A stretch of 64,000 nucleotides of DNA. Source: CALNYZ01 sp942490945. GTDB lineage: Bacteria > Pseudomonadota > Gammaproteobacteria > UBA6429 > Thiohalophilaceae. Below the pieces are notes generated by a model that was not told the DNA's origin, did no database searches, and saw only the letters and a program-made list of their open reading frames with translations. The position numbers were made by a program, and so were the translations under genes. Of the stretch, positions 16,509 through 24,847 are shown in pieces (within the stretch, counting starts at the first letter, position 1; every line of letters begins with the position of its first letter). The DNA is taken from positions 248,001 to 312,000 of the forward strand of contig CALNYZ010000044.1 in assembly GCA_942490945.1 (NCBI GenBank). The letters are read 5' to 3'.

Positions 16509-17169
16509 GCAAGGTTGTAATTTCCGATTCAGACACAATTTAGCCCGTTATGTTATCGCAATTCTATTTACCGGCCTATGCACAATCGCACAGGCAAAGT
16601 CACAAAAAATAAAATGCTGGACCAATGACCAGGGTGTACGCGAATGCGGCAACTATGTCCCGCAGGAACAGGTGCAGAAAAAAATTGATGTGGTCAATGA
16701 ACATGGCCAGGTCATAGATATCGAGGATCGTGCAAAAACGCGCGAGGAGCTGGTTAAAGAACGCGAAGAAAGACGCAAGCAAAAGGAAGAAGAACGCAAA
16801 CTTGCCGAACGCAAACGACTGGATCAGATTCTGATTCAAACCTACGCATCAGAAGACGATATAAAATATTCACTGGATACGAAAGTGAAGGCAATTGATG
16901 CACAGATTGAATTATTGCGTGGCAAAAACGGCAAACTTGTCGATAACCTGCAGAAGTTAACGCTGAAAGCTGCAAATTATGAGCGAAACGGCAAGGCTGT
17001 TCCTGAAAAAATATTAAACGACATTGCCAATGTAAAAGAGCAAATGGAAGTACACAAAAAACACATTCATGCCAAACAAAAAGACAAGAAAACGACACAG
17101 GATAAACACGAGGCAGACCTGGAACGTTTTCGCGAACTTAAAAAAATAAAACCACCCGGTCAGCGATAG
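16507..17169 (+). CDS. DUF4124-type secreted coiled-coil protein
   Basis: A 220-residue protein. A signal peptide (ARYVIAILFTGLCTIAQA, ending near residue 30) is followed by a short DUF4124-like motif (KIKCWTNDQGVRECGNYVP). A long, highly charged helix then covers about 75-215, rich in Glu, Lys and Arg and likely a coiled coil. Function is unknown. The ATG at 16507 overlaps the start codon of the divergent exporter gene, so the true start may be further in, but the signal peptide needs most of this region. Confidence 0.65.
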   Translation: MQGCNFRFRHNLARYVIAILFTGLCTIAQAKSQKIKCWTNDQGVRECGNYVPQEQVQKKIDVVNEHGQVIDIEDRAKTREELVKEREERRKQKEEERKLAERKRLDQILIQTYASEDDIKYSLDTKVKAIDAQIELLRGKNGKLVDNLQKLTLKAANYERNGKAVPEKILNDIANVKEQMEVHKKHIHAKQKDKKTTQDKHEADLERFRELKKIKPPGQR

Positions 17170-17182
17170 CAAGGCTACCCAA

Positions 17183-18409
17183 TCACGCGATAATAAACTT
17201 TGCGTCCGGTAGCAGGTTAAAACGTGTGCGTGTTGCAGCCGTGTAGGCGCCCATCTGATGACCAATGATGAGATCGCCGATTTCCAGCTCCGGCAACGCG
17301 ATGGCTTCATCTATGATATCAATGCTGTCACAAGTCGGCCCGGCCAATACGCTGGTTTGTGTTTCACCCTCCCTGAATACCTGCAGAGGATGGTCGGCAT
17401 GGTCGAAGATCTTGCCACTAAACGAACCATATACACCATCATCCAGATAATACCATGGCAATCCCACACGATTCGCTTTGCCAACGACCGTTGTTATGCT
17501 GGTTACTGACGGCGCGACAAGGTAGCGGCCGGGCTCGGCATATAAGTGCCAGTCCTCGGGCAATTTCGCCAGCGCCGCGGCAATGGGCGCACAAAAATCT
17601 GCAATACGTTGCCCGGTCAGGCCGTAATCAGCGGGAAAACCGCCGCCAATGTCCAGTACCGACAATGGTGCCCTGGCAATCGTGTTTACTTCTTCCATTA
17701 ATTCATGACAGCGTTCGATTGCAGCGATATGTTTGCTGGCGGTTTCGCATTGTGATCCAACGTGGAATGACAATCCTTTAATATGCAATCCAAGTTGCTC
17801 GGCTAGTCTGACAATAGTCGCAACTTCAGTGTCAGGACAACCAAATTTTTTCGACAAATCGACCTTGGCATCGGCGCTGCGAAAACTTACCCGCAGTAAC
17901 ACGCCAACGCGACCCCGGTATGGCAGGAGTTTTTTTAATTCATCCAGATTATCTACCACAAACGTGGTCGATCCGAACCGCAAGGCATCACGAATATCCT
18001 TGTCACGTTTTATAGGGTGGGTGTGAATCGTCCGACGACCGGATATTTTCAGCTTCAATAATAATTCCAGCTCGCCTGATGAAGCCACATCAAACCCGGC
18101 ATCGAGCTCGTTGAGCACCTGAATAACTTCTTCCTGTGGCAGCGCCTTGATAGCATAAAACAGGCTGACATTCGGCAAGGCTTGTTGTAACTGTTGATAC
18201 TGATTCCTGAGTACTTGCGGATTAAAGACCAGCAATGGCGAACCATGCTGTTTCACCAGTGCCTGATAGCGTGCAACTTCCTGTTCTGTTGCACCATAGA
18301 TAACTTTACGAACCGGTGTTTTCAATGATGGTTTACCTTTAAAATGCGAATGATCAATAAACTGTCTGTTAGCAATGCAGCTGGCCAGATTACCGGGACA
18401 GTCTAGCAT
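17183..18409 (-). CDS. Ornithine decarboxylase, alanine-racemase fold (group IV)
   Basis: A PLP-dependent decarboxylase of up to 408 residues. FYAIKALP carries the PLP lysine (near 80), then HVGSQ, the phosphate-binding loop GGGFPADY, and EPGRYLV. The C-terminal GPTCDSID (catalytic Cys and Asp) with DDGVYGSFSG is diagnostic of ODC or lysine/ornithine decarboxylase rather than diaminopimelate decarboxylase. It makes putrescine for the adjacent spermidine synthase. The ATG at 18409 has no visible ribosome site and sits in a small palindrome. A TTG at 18325 preceded by AAAGG is a possible start (380 residues). It follows speE on the same strand. Confidence 0.88.
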   Translation of the reverse strand: MLDCPGNLASCIANRQFIDHSHFKGKPSLKTPVRKVIYGATEQEVARYQALVKQHGSPLLVFNPQVLRNQYQQLQQALPNVSLFYAIKALPQEEVIQVLNELDAGFDVASSGELELLLKLKISGRRTIHTHPIKRDKDIRDALRFGSTTFVVDNLDELKKLLPYRGRVGVLLRVSFRSADAKVDLSKKFGCPDTEVATIVRLAEQLGLHIKGLSFHVGSQCETASKHIAAIERCHELMEEVNTIARAPLSVLDIGGGFPADYGLTGQRIADFCAPIAAALAKLPEDWHLYAEPGRYLVAPSVTSITTVVGKANRVGLPWYYLDDGVYGSFSGKIFDHADHPLQVFREGETQTSVLAGPTCDSIDIIDEAIALPELEIGDLIIGHQMGAYTAATRTRFNLLPDAKFIIA

Positions 18410-18471
18410 GCGCTAGCGTGTAGTCGAGGGAATTTACAGGCAGGCACAGCGTTAACGGTGCGAGCGTCTGA

Positions 18472-19314
18472 TTATTTCAGTTGATCAAGTACATATTGCG
18501 GTAATGCAAACGCCGCCTGATGCAAGGCTGGATTGTAATAGCGTGTGGTGATACCACTGGCTGAATAACGCTGAGTTAAAGTCGCCATGTCTGTTTTACG
18601 CAAGGCAGGATTATTTGTTCCCCATCCCAATGTCATCATGCCACCGTAGTAAGTCGGAATGGCGGCAACATAAAATGTCGTATCGCTAAAATGCTTACCC
18701 ATACGCTGATAGGTATTTTTAACTTCATCTGGCTGGAAAAATGGCACGCCATTTTGTGTCACAACGACACCTGCGTCGGTCAGGCAATTTTTACAATGTG
18801 CGTAAAAATCTTCGGTAAACAACACTTCGCCGGGACCAATCGGATCGGTACTGTCGACGATAATCACATCAAACTTGTCCTGACAATCCCTGACAAAGTT
18901 CATGCCATCGTCGATCACAATAGTCGCGCGTGGATTTTCAAACGCACCACTGGAATGTTTTGGTAAATACTGCTTTGCCATATCAATCACAGCCTGATCG
19001 ATCTCGACCTGGGTTGCTTCGATGGCTTCATGCTTCATCACTTCACGCAGGATACCGCCGTCGCCACCACCAATGATCAGCACTTTTTTCACATCACCGT
19101 GTGCAAGTATCGGCACATGCGTCATCATTTCGTGATAAATAAACTCATCGGCTTCGGTAGTCTGCACAATACCATCTAGCGTCATCACGCGCCCCAGCCC
19201 CGCATTATGAAATATCATCAGGTGCTGATGATCGGTCTTTTGCTCGAAATACACCTTGTCGACACGAAACTCCTGACAAAATGCATCGTAAAGTGTTTCC
19301 TTGAAATACTTCAT
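18472..19314 (-). CDS. speE: Spermidine synthase SpeE
   Basis: A 280-residue aminopropyltransferase converting putrescine and decarboxylated SAM to spermidine. EKTDHQHLMIFHN, VQTTEADEFIYHEMMTHVP, IIGGGDGGILREVMKH (dcSAM binding), IVDSTDPIGPGE (catalytic Asp) and the ending YYNPALHQAAFALPQYVLD align closely with E. coli SpeE. The start at 19314 (MKYFKETLYDAF) aligns with the family; upstream in-frame sequence overlaps speD. It lies 10 bp after the speD stop. Confidence 0.97.
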   Translation of the reverse strand: MKYFKETLYDAFCQEFRVDKVYFEQKTDHQHLMIFHNAGLGRVMTLDGIVQTTEADEFIYHEMMTHVPILAHGDVKKVLIIGGGDGGILREVMKHEAIEATQVEIDQAVIDMAKQYLPKHSSGAFENPRATIVIDDGMNFVRDCQDKFDVIIVDSTDPIGPGEVLFTEDFYAHCKNCLTDAGVVVTQNGVPFFQPDEVKNTYQRMGKHFSDTTFYVAAIPTYYGGMMTLGWGTNNPALRKTDMATLTQRYSASGITTRYYNPALHQAAFALPQYVLDQLK

Positions 19315-19324
19315 GCCGAAATAA

Positions 19325-19807
19325 TTACGCTTTGGAATCAGTTGATGGATCACTACGCATACCACGCAGTAACTCATTTACGTTTAATTGTTCAGGATTG
19401 AAAGCATTTTTTAATACGGGTATCGCAAGTTCAGGCTTGGCATCACCACACATAAAAATGTCGAATGCGGCAAAATTTCGTTCCGGCCAGGTATGGACAC
19501 TGATATGGGATTCAGCCAATACCGCCACACCGGATATACCGTAATTCGGTGTGAAATGATGCAAATGGATATGCAGCAAGTTGGCTCCCGCGGCAGCAAC
19601 CGCGTCTTTCATGGTTTGTTCCATTAATTCGAGGTTATCGAGCTGACTGGCGCCCCACAGGTCCACGATGATATGCGTACCGGCAAATTCGATGCCGTTA
19701 CGTCGAATAAAGTGATCGAGTGTGATATGGGATTCGGCCTCTTCCTGATGATGGGTAGGCCAGGTTTGTTGTGTTTCCAAATAAGAAATTACACCGTCAT
19801 GCGCCAT
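19325..19807 (-). CDS. speD: S-adenosylmethionine decarboxylase SpeD (class 1B-like)
   Basis: A 160-residue proenzyme. The self-cleavage motif AESHISVHTWPE carries the serine that becomes the pyruvoyl cofactor. HHFTPNYGISGVAVL precedes it and FDIFMCG (catalytic Cys) follows. Size and motifs match the short class found in Bacillus and Thermotoga, not the 264-residue class 1A enzyme of E. coli. It has a 35-residue N-terminal extension before the conserved GTHIIVDLWGAS. A strong ribosome site (AGGAGG, 9 bases from ATG) supports the start. It is first in the speD-speE-ODC operon. Confidence 0.93.
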   Translation of the reverse strand: MAHDGVISYLETQQTWPTHHQEEAESHITLDHFIRRNGIEFAGTHIIVDLWGASQLDNLELMEQTMKDAVAAAGANLLHIHLHHFTPNYGISGVAVLAESHISVHTWPERNFAAFDIFMCGDAKPELAIPVLKNAFNPEQLNVNELLRGMRSDPSTDSKA

Positions 19808-19826
19808 TTACGCAGTCCTCCTCGAG

Positions 19827-19853
19827 CTAGTAGATTGGTTGCCAACACACTAG
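19827..19853 (-). promoter_or_regulatory. Hairpin in the speD mRNA leader
   Basis: CTAGT-TTGG...CCAA-ACTAG forms a two-part stem with a symmetric 3-base internal loop, located just before the speD ribosome site. Further upstream in the leader is a GC-rich stretch (GCGCGCGCTA) and a 4-codon minimal frame (ATG TTT ACT CGC TAA) preceded by GGGGA. This could influence speD translation. Confidence 0.45.
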
Positions 19854-19925
19854 TCGATAAGAGTTACCGAGTAGCGCGCGCTTAGCGAGTAAACATAAAA
19901 TCCCCGTGGATTAAAAAGTGGGCGC

Positions 19926-19953
19926 ATTTTAAGGTATTTCGCCGGAAATACAA
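19926..19953 (-). promoter_or_regulatory. Sigma-70 type promoter for speD-speE-ODC
   Basis: On the minus strand, TTGTAT (19948-19953) and TAAAAT (19926-19931) are separated by 16 bp, about 120 bp upstream of the speD start. This implies a leader of roughly 110 bases. Confidence 0.55.
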
Positions 19954-20011
19954 GCAAAAAAAAAATTTGTTAAATACTGAAATATCAGTGCCTTGGAATA
20001 TAACCGTTGGG

Positions 20012-20620
20012 TTATGGTTGATGCTGCAGGCTGTGCAGAAGCAGTGCCCACTGATCCGGCCAGTTTGTCAGCGGTTTGGTCTGAAAACCACTTTTTACGT
20101 ATTGTGCATACTTGCCTTCCACGAAGGCCATCAGCAGGTTGGCCTGTGTGCCGATGCTGATACTGGGTTGAAATTCGCCATTCATCTCCCCTTCGCGCAG
20201 AATTTGCTTGAGCTGCGTCTCAACCCGTTCATAAAACTTGGCAATACGTGCCCGCAAACGCTCTGTTTCACCGATCAGCACATCACCCGACAACAGGCGT
20301 GTCATGCCCGCATTTTTTTCGGCAAAGCCCAGTAAAAGCGCCAGTGATTTTTCCATACGTCTGTAGACGTTACTTTCTTCGTTGTTAATGCGGTTGATAA
20401 GGCCAAACACGGACTCTTCGATAAACTCGATCAAGCCTTCAAACATTTTTGCCTTGCTGGGAAAATGGCGATAAAGGGCAGCTTCTGAAACACCGACTGC
20501 CCTGGCGAGACCGGCTGTGGTAATGCGTTCACCCGGACTGGCTTCGAGTTCACGCGCCAACGCCTCGAGGATTTGTTGCCTTCGTGAAACTTTGTCGTCT
20601 GAATTCTGGCTTGCTGGCAT
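20012..20620 (-). CDS. slmA: Nucleoid occlusion factor SlmA (TetR family)
   Basis: A 202-residue TetR-family protein. The DNA-binding helix-turn-helix RITTAGLARAVGVSEAALYRHFPSK is almost identical to E. coli SlmA, followed by KMFEGLIEFIEESVFGLINRI. The conserved family core (LLLGFAEKNAGMTRLLSGD) is also present. SlmA blocks FtsZ ring assembly over unsegregated DNA. The ATG at 20620 is preceded by AGGA; an alternative ATG at 20641 adds seven residues. Location beside argB-algC-dut-coaBC fits the usual slmA-dut neighbourhood. Confidence 0.93.
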   Translation of the reverse strand: MPASQNSDDKVSRRQQILEALARELEASPGERITTAGLARAVGVSEAALYRHFPSKAKMFEGLIEFIEESVFGLINRINNEESNVYRRMEKSLALLLGFAEKNAGMTRLLSGDVLIGETERLRARIAKFYERVETQLKQILREGEMNGEFQPSISIGTQANLLMAFVEGKYAQYVKSGFQTKPLTNWPDQWALLLHSLQHQP

Positions 20621-20647
20621 GGTTGTGGCAATCCTGTGCATTGAGAA

Positions 20648-21535
20648 TCAGGGATTAATGAGTGTACCGACTCCTTCGTCGGTTAACAATTCGAGCAACA
20701 CCGCATGTTCAACACGACCATCAATGATTTGCGCGGTTTTAACACCGGAGCGTACGGCGTCCAGTGCACATTCCACCTTGGGTAGCATGCCACCATCAAT
20801 CGTACCGTCGTTAATCAAGCTCTGTACTTGCTTCGCACTGATACCCGTCAGCAGATTACCTTTTTTATCCAGCACACCCTTGGTGTTGGTGAGTAAAATA
20901 AGTTTTTCTGCCTGCAAGGCTATCGCCATTTGCCCGGCAACCAGATCGGCATTGATATTATATGACTGGCCGTTTTCGCCCACACCAATCGGCGCGATGA
21001 CTGGTATGAAATTGTCATTATCAAGCATTTTCACAATCGACACGTCAATGCTGGCCACTTCACCGACATGACCAATATCAATGTCTTCCGGATTATTGAT
21101 GTCCTGCGAGGTGAGCGTAAGTTTTTTTGCACGGATCAAATCACCGTCCTTGCCGGTCAAGCCAACTGCCTTGCCGCCGTGGCGATTAATCATGGTGACA
21201 ATTTCCTTGTTCACCAGCCCGCCCAGCACCATCTCCACAACATCCATGGTTTCGTTGTCTGTTACGCGCATGCCCTGTATAAAATGACTTTCCTTGCCAA
21301 TCTGCTTTAACAAGTTTCCTATTTGCGGTCCGCCGCCGTGCACGACAACAGGATTCATACCGACCAGTTTCATTAACACGATGTCGCGGGCAAATGAATT
21401 CTTCAGTGCATCATCAATCATGGCATTGCCACCGTATTTGATGACAATGGTTTTATTTTGAAAACGTTGAATGTACGGCAGGGACTCATTAAGCACCCTG
21501 GCGATATTAACGGCTTGATCCGATGTTAAACTCAT
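20648..21535 (-). CDS. argB: Acetylglutamate kinase ArgB
   Basis: A 295-residue amino-acid kinase performing the second step of arginine synthesis. It shows TIVIKYGGNAMID (phosphate-binding Lys, about 30-42), VVHGGGPQIGNLL, the RVTDNETMDVVEMVLGG region, YNINADLVAGQMA and the nucleotide-site LLTNTKGVLDKKGN. Length and N-terminal helix match the arginine-sensitive long form seen in Pseudomonas. It lies downstream of algC with a terminator in between, so it probably has its own promoter. Confidence 0.97.
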   Translation of the reverse strand: MSLTSDQAVNIARVLNESLPYIQRFQNKTIVIKYGGNAMIDDALKNSFARDIVLMKLVGMNPVVVHGGGPQIGNLLKQIGKESHFIQGMRVTDNETMDVVEMVLGGLVNKEIVTMINRHGGKAVGLTGKDGDLIRAKKLTLTSQDINNPEDIDIGHVGEVASIDVSIVKMLDNDNFIPVIAPIGVGENGQSYNINADLVAGQMAIALQAEKLILLTNTKGVLDKKGNLLTGISAKQVQSLINDGTIDGGMLPKVECALDAVRSGVKTAQIIDGRVEHAVLLELLTDEGVGTLINP

Positions 21536-21593
21536 GACGGTATATAATAGTTAGTGAATGTTTACTTCGTTATAATACGTGAAGGTTCGGGAT

Positions 21594-21645
21594 AAAAAAA
21601 GCAAAACAAGGGGTGGTACAACGTTACCCACCACCGGCTGTTTTG
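21594..21645 (-). terminator. Terminator after algC
   Basis: On the minus strand an outer stem CAAAACA/TGTTTTG (21639-21645 and 21602-21608) and an inner GGTGGT/ACCACC pair are followed by TTTTTTT. It lies 9 bp after the algC stop and 58 bp before argB. Confidence 0.7.
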
Positions 21646-21653
21646 AATTAACT

Positions 21654-24296
21654 CTAAAATGGTAGTTTTATAGTCGGGTCGACGGCGTGTATTTGTATAC
21701 GAAACGCATCTTGTACACGTTTCATGGCCTCCTTGCTGGTTCCTTCAAATCGTAATACCAGCACCGGCGTGGTATTCGACGCCCGTACCAGCCCCCAGCC
21801 ATCAGCATAATCAACGCGAATACCATCAATCATTGTCACATTCGCATCACCAAAATCGGCTTGATCGATTAATTTATCGATAAACTTGTGGTGTTCGCCT
21901 TCCACCATTTGAACATTCAACTCTGGTGTATTGACTGCATCAGGCAAGGTACTGAAAACGACGCGTGGCTGACGCACATCGTTTGCCAGGATTTCGAGTA
22001 AACGTGCGCCAGAATATAAACCGTCATCAAACCCATACCAGCGTTCTTTGAAGAAAATATGGCCGCTCATTTCACCGGCCAGCAAGGCGCCAGATTGTTT
22101 CATTTTTGCCTTAATCAGCGAGTGTCCGGTTTTCCACATTACGGGTTCACCACCCTTTTCCCAAATCACCTTGGTAAGATTGCTGGAGCACTTGATATCA
22201 TAAATTATTTGCGCACCGGGATTACGCGAGATGACATCCGCGGCAAATAACATCATTAAACGGTCAGGCCAGATCACATTACCATCTGAACTGATCACTC
22301 CCAGTCGATCGCCATCTCCATCAAAGGCAAACCCCAGATCGGCTTTGTTAATTTTGACGGCTTCGATCAGATCCTGCAGGTTCTCAGGTTTGCTTGGGTC
22401 GGGATGATGATTCGGGAATTTACCATCAACATCGCAATACAATTCAACCAGCTCACATCCGAGTGATTTGAACAGTTTGGGGGCAACCGCGCCTGCCACA
22501 CCATTACCGCAATCAATAACCACTTTTAGTGGGCGTTTCAGTTTTACATCGCTGCTGACACGCTGGATGTATTTATCAATCACCGGCATGGTGCTGTAAT
22601 TACCTTTACCCTGACGAAAATCGCTCTTCTCGATACGTTGCCGCAAGGCCTGGATTGTATCTGTTGACAGGGTTTCACCGCCCAGCACCATTTTAAACCC
22701 ATTATAGTCAGGCGGATTGTGTGAACCTGTCAGCATGACGCCAGAGGCTTCGGCTGCTTCTGCTGCCGCAAAATAAAGCAGTGGTGTCGGCACCATACCC
22801 ACATCGATAACATCAATACCGGTATCCATCAGTCCTTTCACCAATGCCTGACCAAGCTCAGGTCCCGACAAGCGACCATCACGCGCGAAGGCAATCTTTT
22901 TCAGTCCTCGCGCGATTGCCTCGCTACCTAATGCCTTGCCAATCAAGGTCGCATGTTCCGCCGTCAGGGTAATACCGACAATGCCACGAATATCGTAGGC
23001 TTTAAATATTTCAGCCGGTGGTAAAGGACCGGGTTTCGCCGCAGCTTTATTTATTGTGGCTGCTGCAGGCGTCTGCACCGAAGGGCTTTTAGCTTGCACA
23101 TTTTGCTGCGAGGTCGCCGCAGATGGCATATAGGTATTGGCGCCTGAATCCTCTATCTCTTCTACACTCATGGCATCCTGACTCATGAACATGGGGTCAA
23201 GATTGATATCTGCCTGTAAATTACCGGCCATACTCACCGCGTTGGGGTCATCATCACGTTCCCTGTCGATGGGTACCTTGCTTAATATCTCATCCAAAGA
23301 CTGCGCCGCCACAGTGAATTCCTTCATTTTCATGGCATACTGGTGGTCTTGCTTGCCTCTTAATTTACTCACCGCAAACTGTAGTAGTTGTTCAATGTCT
23401 TCACTTAAGGCACGGCTTAACGATTGACGTAACAAGAATACAATCATGGCAACCAGTATGACTGCTATGGACATCATGCCATAGGCGTACAAACGGTTAT
23501 AAAAGGAACTGATTTTCTCTCCCGGCCAGACCTGTAATGACCAGGTAGTACCCGGCACATTACGAACAAACACACCGTCACCCAGACGCAGACTCGCGTC
23601 TCCCGCTTTGGCGATTAATTTGTTATTGCTGCCACCTTGCTGGTTCAACTCAATATATTCATCGACTACAGAATGTTTTAACCAGTCTGTCAATACCTGT
23701 ATGTTTACCACCAGTTGCACATAGCCGATAACAGTGGCGCCATCTGCGGACAAAATCGGATGTATCACATCAATATGCTGATTGGGCTGGCCAAACACAT
23801 GCACTTCCACGGGTGGTGCATTGACACGTTCTTTTGCCTTGTTGAACAAATCCACACAGGCAAAACCGATATGCGGTTTCACCTTGTCTGAGGGCGAAAC
23901 AGTAGCGGATCGGATGAATCGCAGACTCATGGCATGCGGGAAAATTTTCACCAGTTCCTGCTGACGTTTTATAATGGCTGCAGGGTCTTGTTGTATCAGC
24001 TTGCGTGTTTCCGGATCCAGTGCAATCGCACGCACACCGCTCGCATATGTCGCGACTTCCACACCAAGGCGGCTGGCGGATTTACTCGCGGCACTATAAA
24101 GCAGACTGGATTGTTGCGCGTTAATGATGTGTTGTGTATTAAATTGCAGAACATTCACGATCACGATGATGACCACACAAAACAGGATATATGCCAGGAG
24201 CGAAATCGTGTTAAGTGTCAAGCCGCCAGACTTAGCTGATTTTGATTTGGTTTTCTTTTTGCCGCGACTCCGTAACGGCCTGGTCTCTTTCGCCAT
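21654..24296 (-). CDS. algC: Phosphomannomutase/phosphoglucomutase AlgC with N-terminal membrane sensor-like domain
   Basis: An 880-residue protein. The C-terminal 450 residues form a complete alpha-D-phosphohexomutase: EIFKAYDIRG, the phosphoserine loop LTGSHNPPDYNGFK, the metal loop FDGDGDRLG and the sugar loop GEMSGHIFF. It interconverts mannose- or glucose-6-P and -1-P for LPS and exopolysaccharide. The N-terminal 425 residues hold a Lys/Arg-rich start, a transmembrane helix (about 30-50), a periplasmic region resembling a Cache-type fold, a second helix (about 275-297) and a low-complexity linker. Long forms also occur in Pseudomonas. It sits between dut and argB. Confidence 0.93.
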   Translation of the reverse strand: MAKETRPLRSRGKKKTKSKSAKSGGLTLNTISLLAYILFCVVIIVIVNVLQFNTQHIINAQQSSLLYSAASKSASRLGVEVATYASGVRAIALDPETRKLIQQDPAAIIKRQQELVKIFPHAMSLRFIRSATVSPSDKVKPHIGFACVDLFNKAKERVNAPPVEVHVFGQPNQHIDVIHPILSADGATVIGYVQLVVNIQVLTDWLKHSVVDEYIELNQQGGSNNKLIAKAGDASLRLGDGVFVRNVPGTTWSLQVWPGEKISSFYNRLYAYGMMSIAVILVAMIVFLLRQSLSRALSEDIEQLLQFAVSKLRGKQDHQYAMKMKEFTVAAQSLDEILSKVPIDRERDDDPNAVSMAGNLQADINLDPMFMSQDAMSVEEIEDSGANTYMPSAATSQQNVQAKSPSVQTPAAATINKAAAKPGPLPPAEIFKAYDIRGIVGITLTAEHATLIGKALGSEAIARGLKKIAFARDGRLSGPELGQALVKGLMDTGIDVIDVGMVPTPLLYFAAAEAAEASGVMLTGSHNPPDYNGFKMVLGGETLSTDTIQALRQRIEKSDFRQGKGNYSTMPVIDKYIQRVSSDVKLKRPLKVVIDCGNGVAGAVAPKLFKSLGCELVELYCDVDGKFPNHHPDPSKPENLQDLIEAVKINKADLGFAFDGDGDRLGVISSDGNVIWPDRLMMLFAADVISRNPGAQIIYDIKCSSNLTKVIWEKGGEPVMWKTGHSLIKAKMKQSGALLAGEMSGHIFFKERWYGFDDGLYSGARLLEILANDVRQPRVVFSTLPDAVNTPELNVQMVEGEHHKFIDKLIDQADFGDANVTMIDGIRVDYADGWGLVRASNTTPVLVLRFEGTSKEAMKRVQDAFRIQIHAVDPTIKLPF

Positions 24297-24347
24297 GTTG
24301 CTTTTACAGTCCCATCTATCTTGCTATTGATTATGTCTGAATTATTT

Positions 24348-24812
24348 TCAGGCTCGGCCAGTATGCCCAAAACCGCCTTCAGCACGATCACTTTGTGCAA
24401 ATTCTTTGACGATTTGGAATTCTGTTTGTACGACAGGAACAAACACGAGTTGTGCTATGCGATCCCCCGTCGCTATAGTAAAAGATTCCTTACCCCGATT
24501 CCAGCAGGATACAAACAGCTGGCCCTGATAATCTGAATCAATCAGACCTACCAGATTTCCCAGCACGATGCCGTGCTTATGACCCAGGCCAGAACGCGGT
24601 AAAATCACTGCAGCCAGATTGGGGCTGGCGATATGAATCGCCATGCCTGTGGGAATAAGTTGCGTATCACCTGGCTGTAAAATTAACTCATCATCGATGC
24701 AGGCACGCAAGTCCATGCCAGCTGAACCATCGGTTGCGTAGGCTGGCAGATCGATGCTATCACCAATTCGGCTATCAAGAATTTTGACTTCTATTTTTGG
24801 TTTTTCATTCAT
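24348..24812 (-). CDS. dut: dUTP diphosphatase Dut
   Basis: A 154-residue trimeric dUTPase that hydrolyses dUTP to dUMP. All five family motifs are present in order: DGSAGMDLRA, PRSGLGHKHG, GLIDSDYQGQLFV, GDRIAQLVFVPV and the C-terminal arm RAEGGFGHTG. Its start lies 35 bp after the coaBC stop on the same strand, a common gammaproteobacterial arrangement. Confidence 0.98.
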   Translation of the reverse strand: MNEKPKIEVKILDSRIGDSIDLPAYATDGSAGMDLRACIDDELILQPGDTQLIPTGMAIHIASPNLAAVILPRSGLGHKHGIVLGNLVGLIDSDYQGQLFVSCWNRGKESFTIATGDRIAQLVFVPVVQTEFQIVKEFAQSDRAEGGFGHTGRA

Positions 24813-24847
24813 TGTTGTTGTTTATCCCACTAAAAAATTTATAAATA

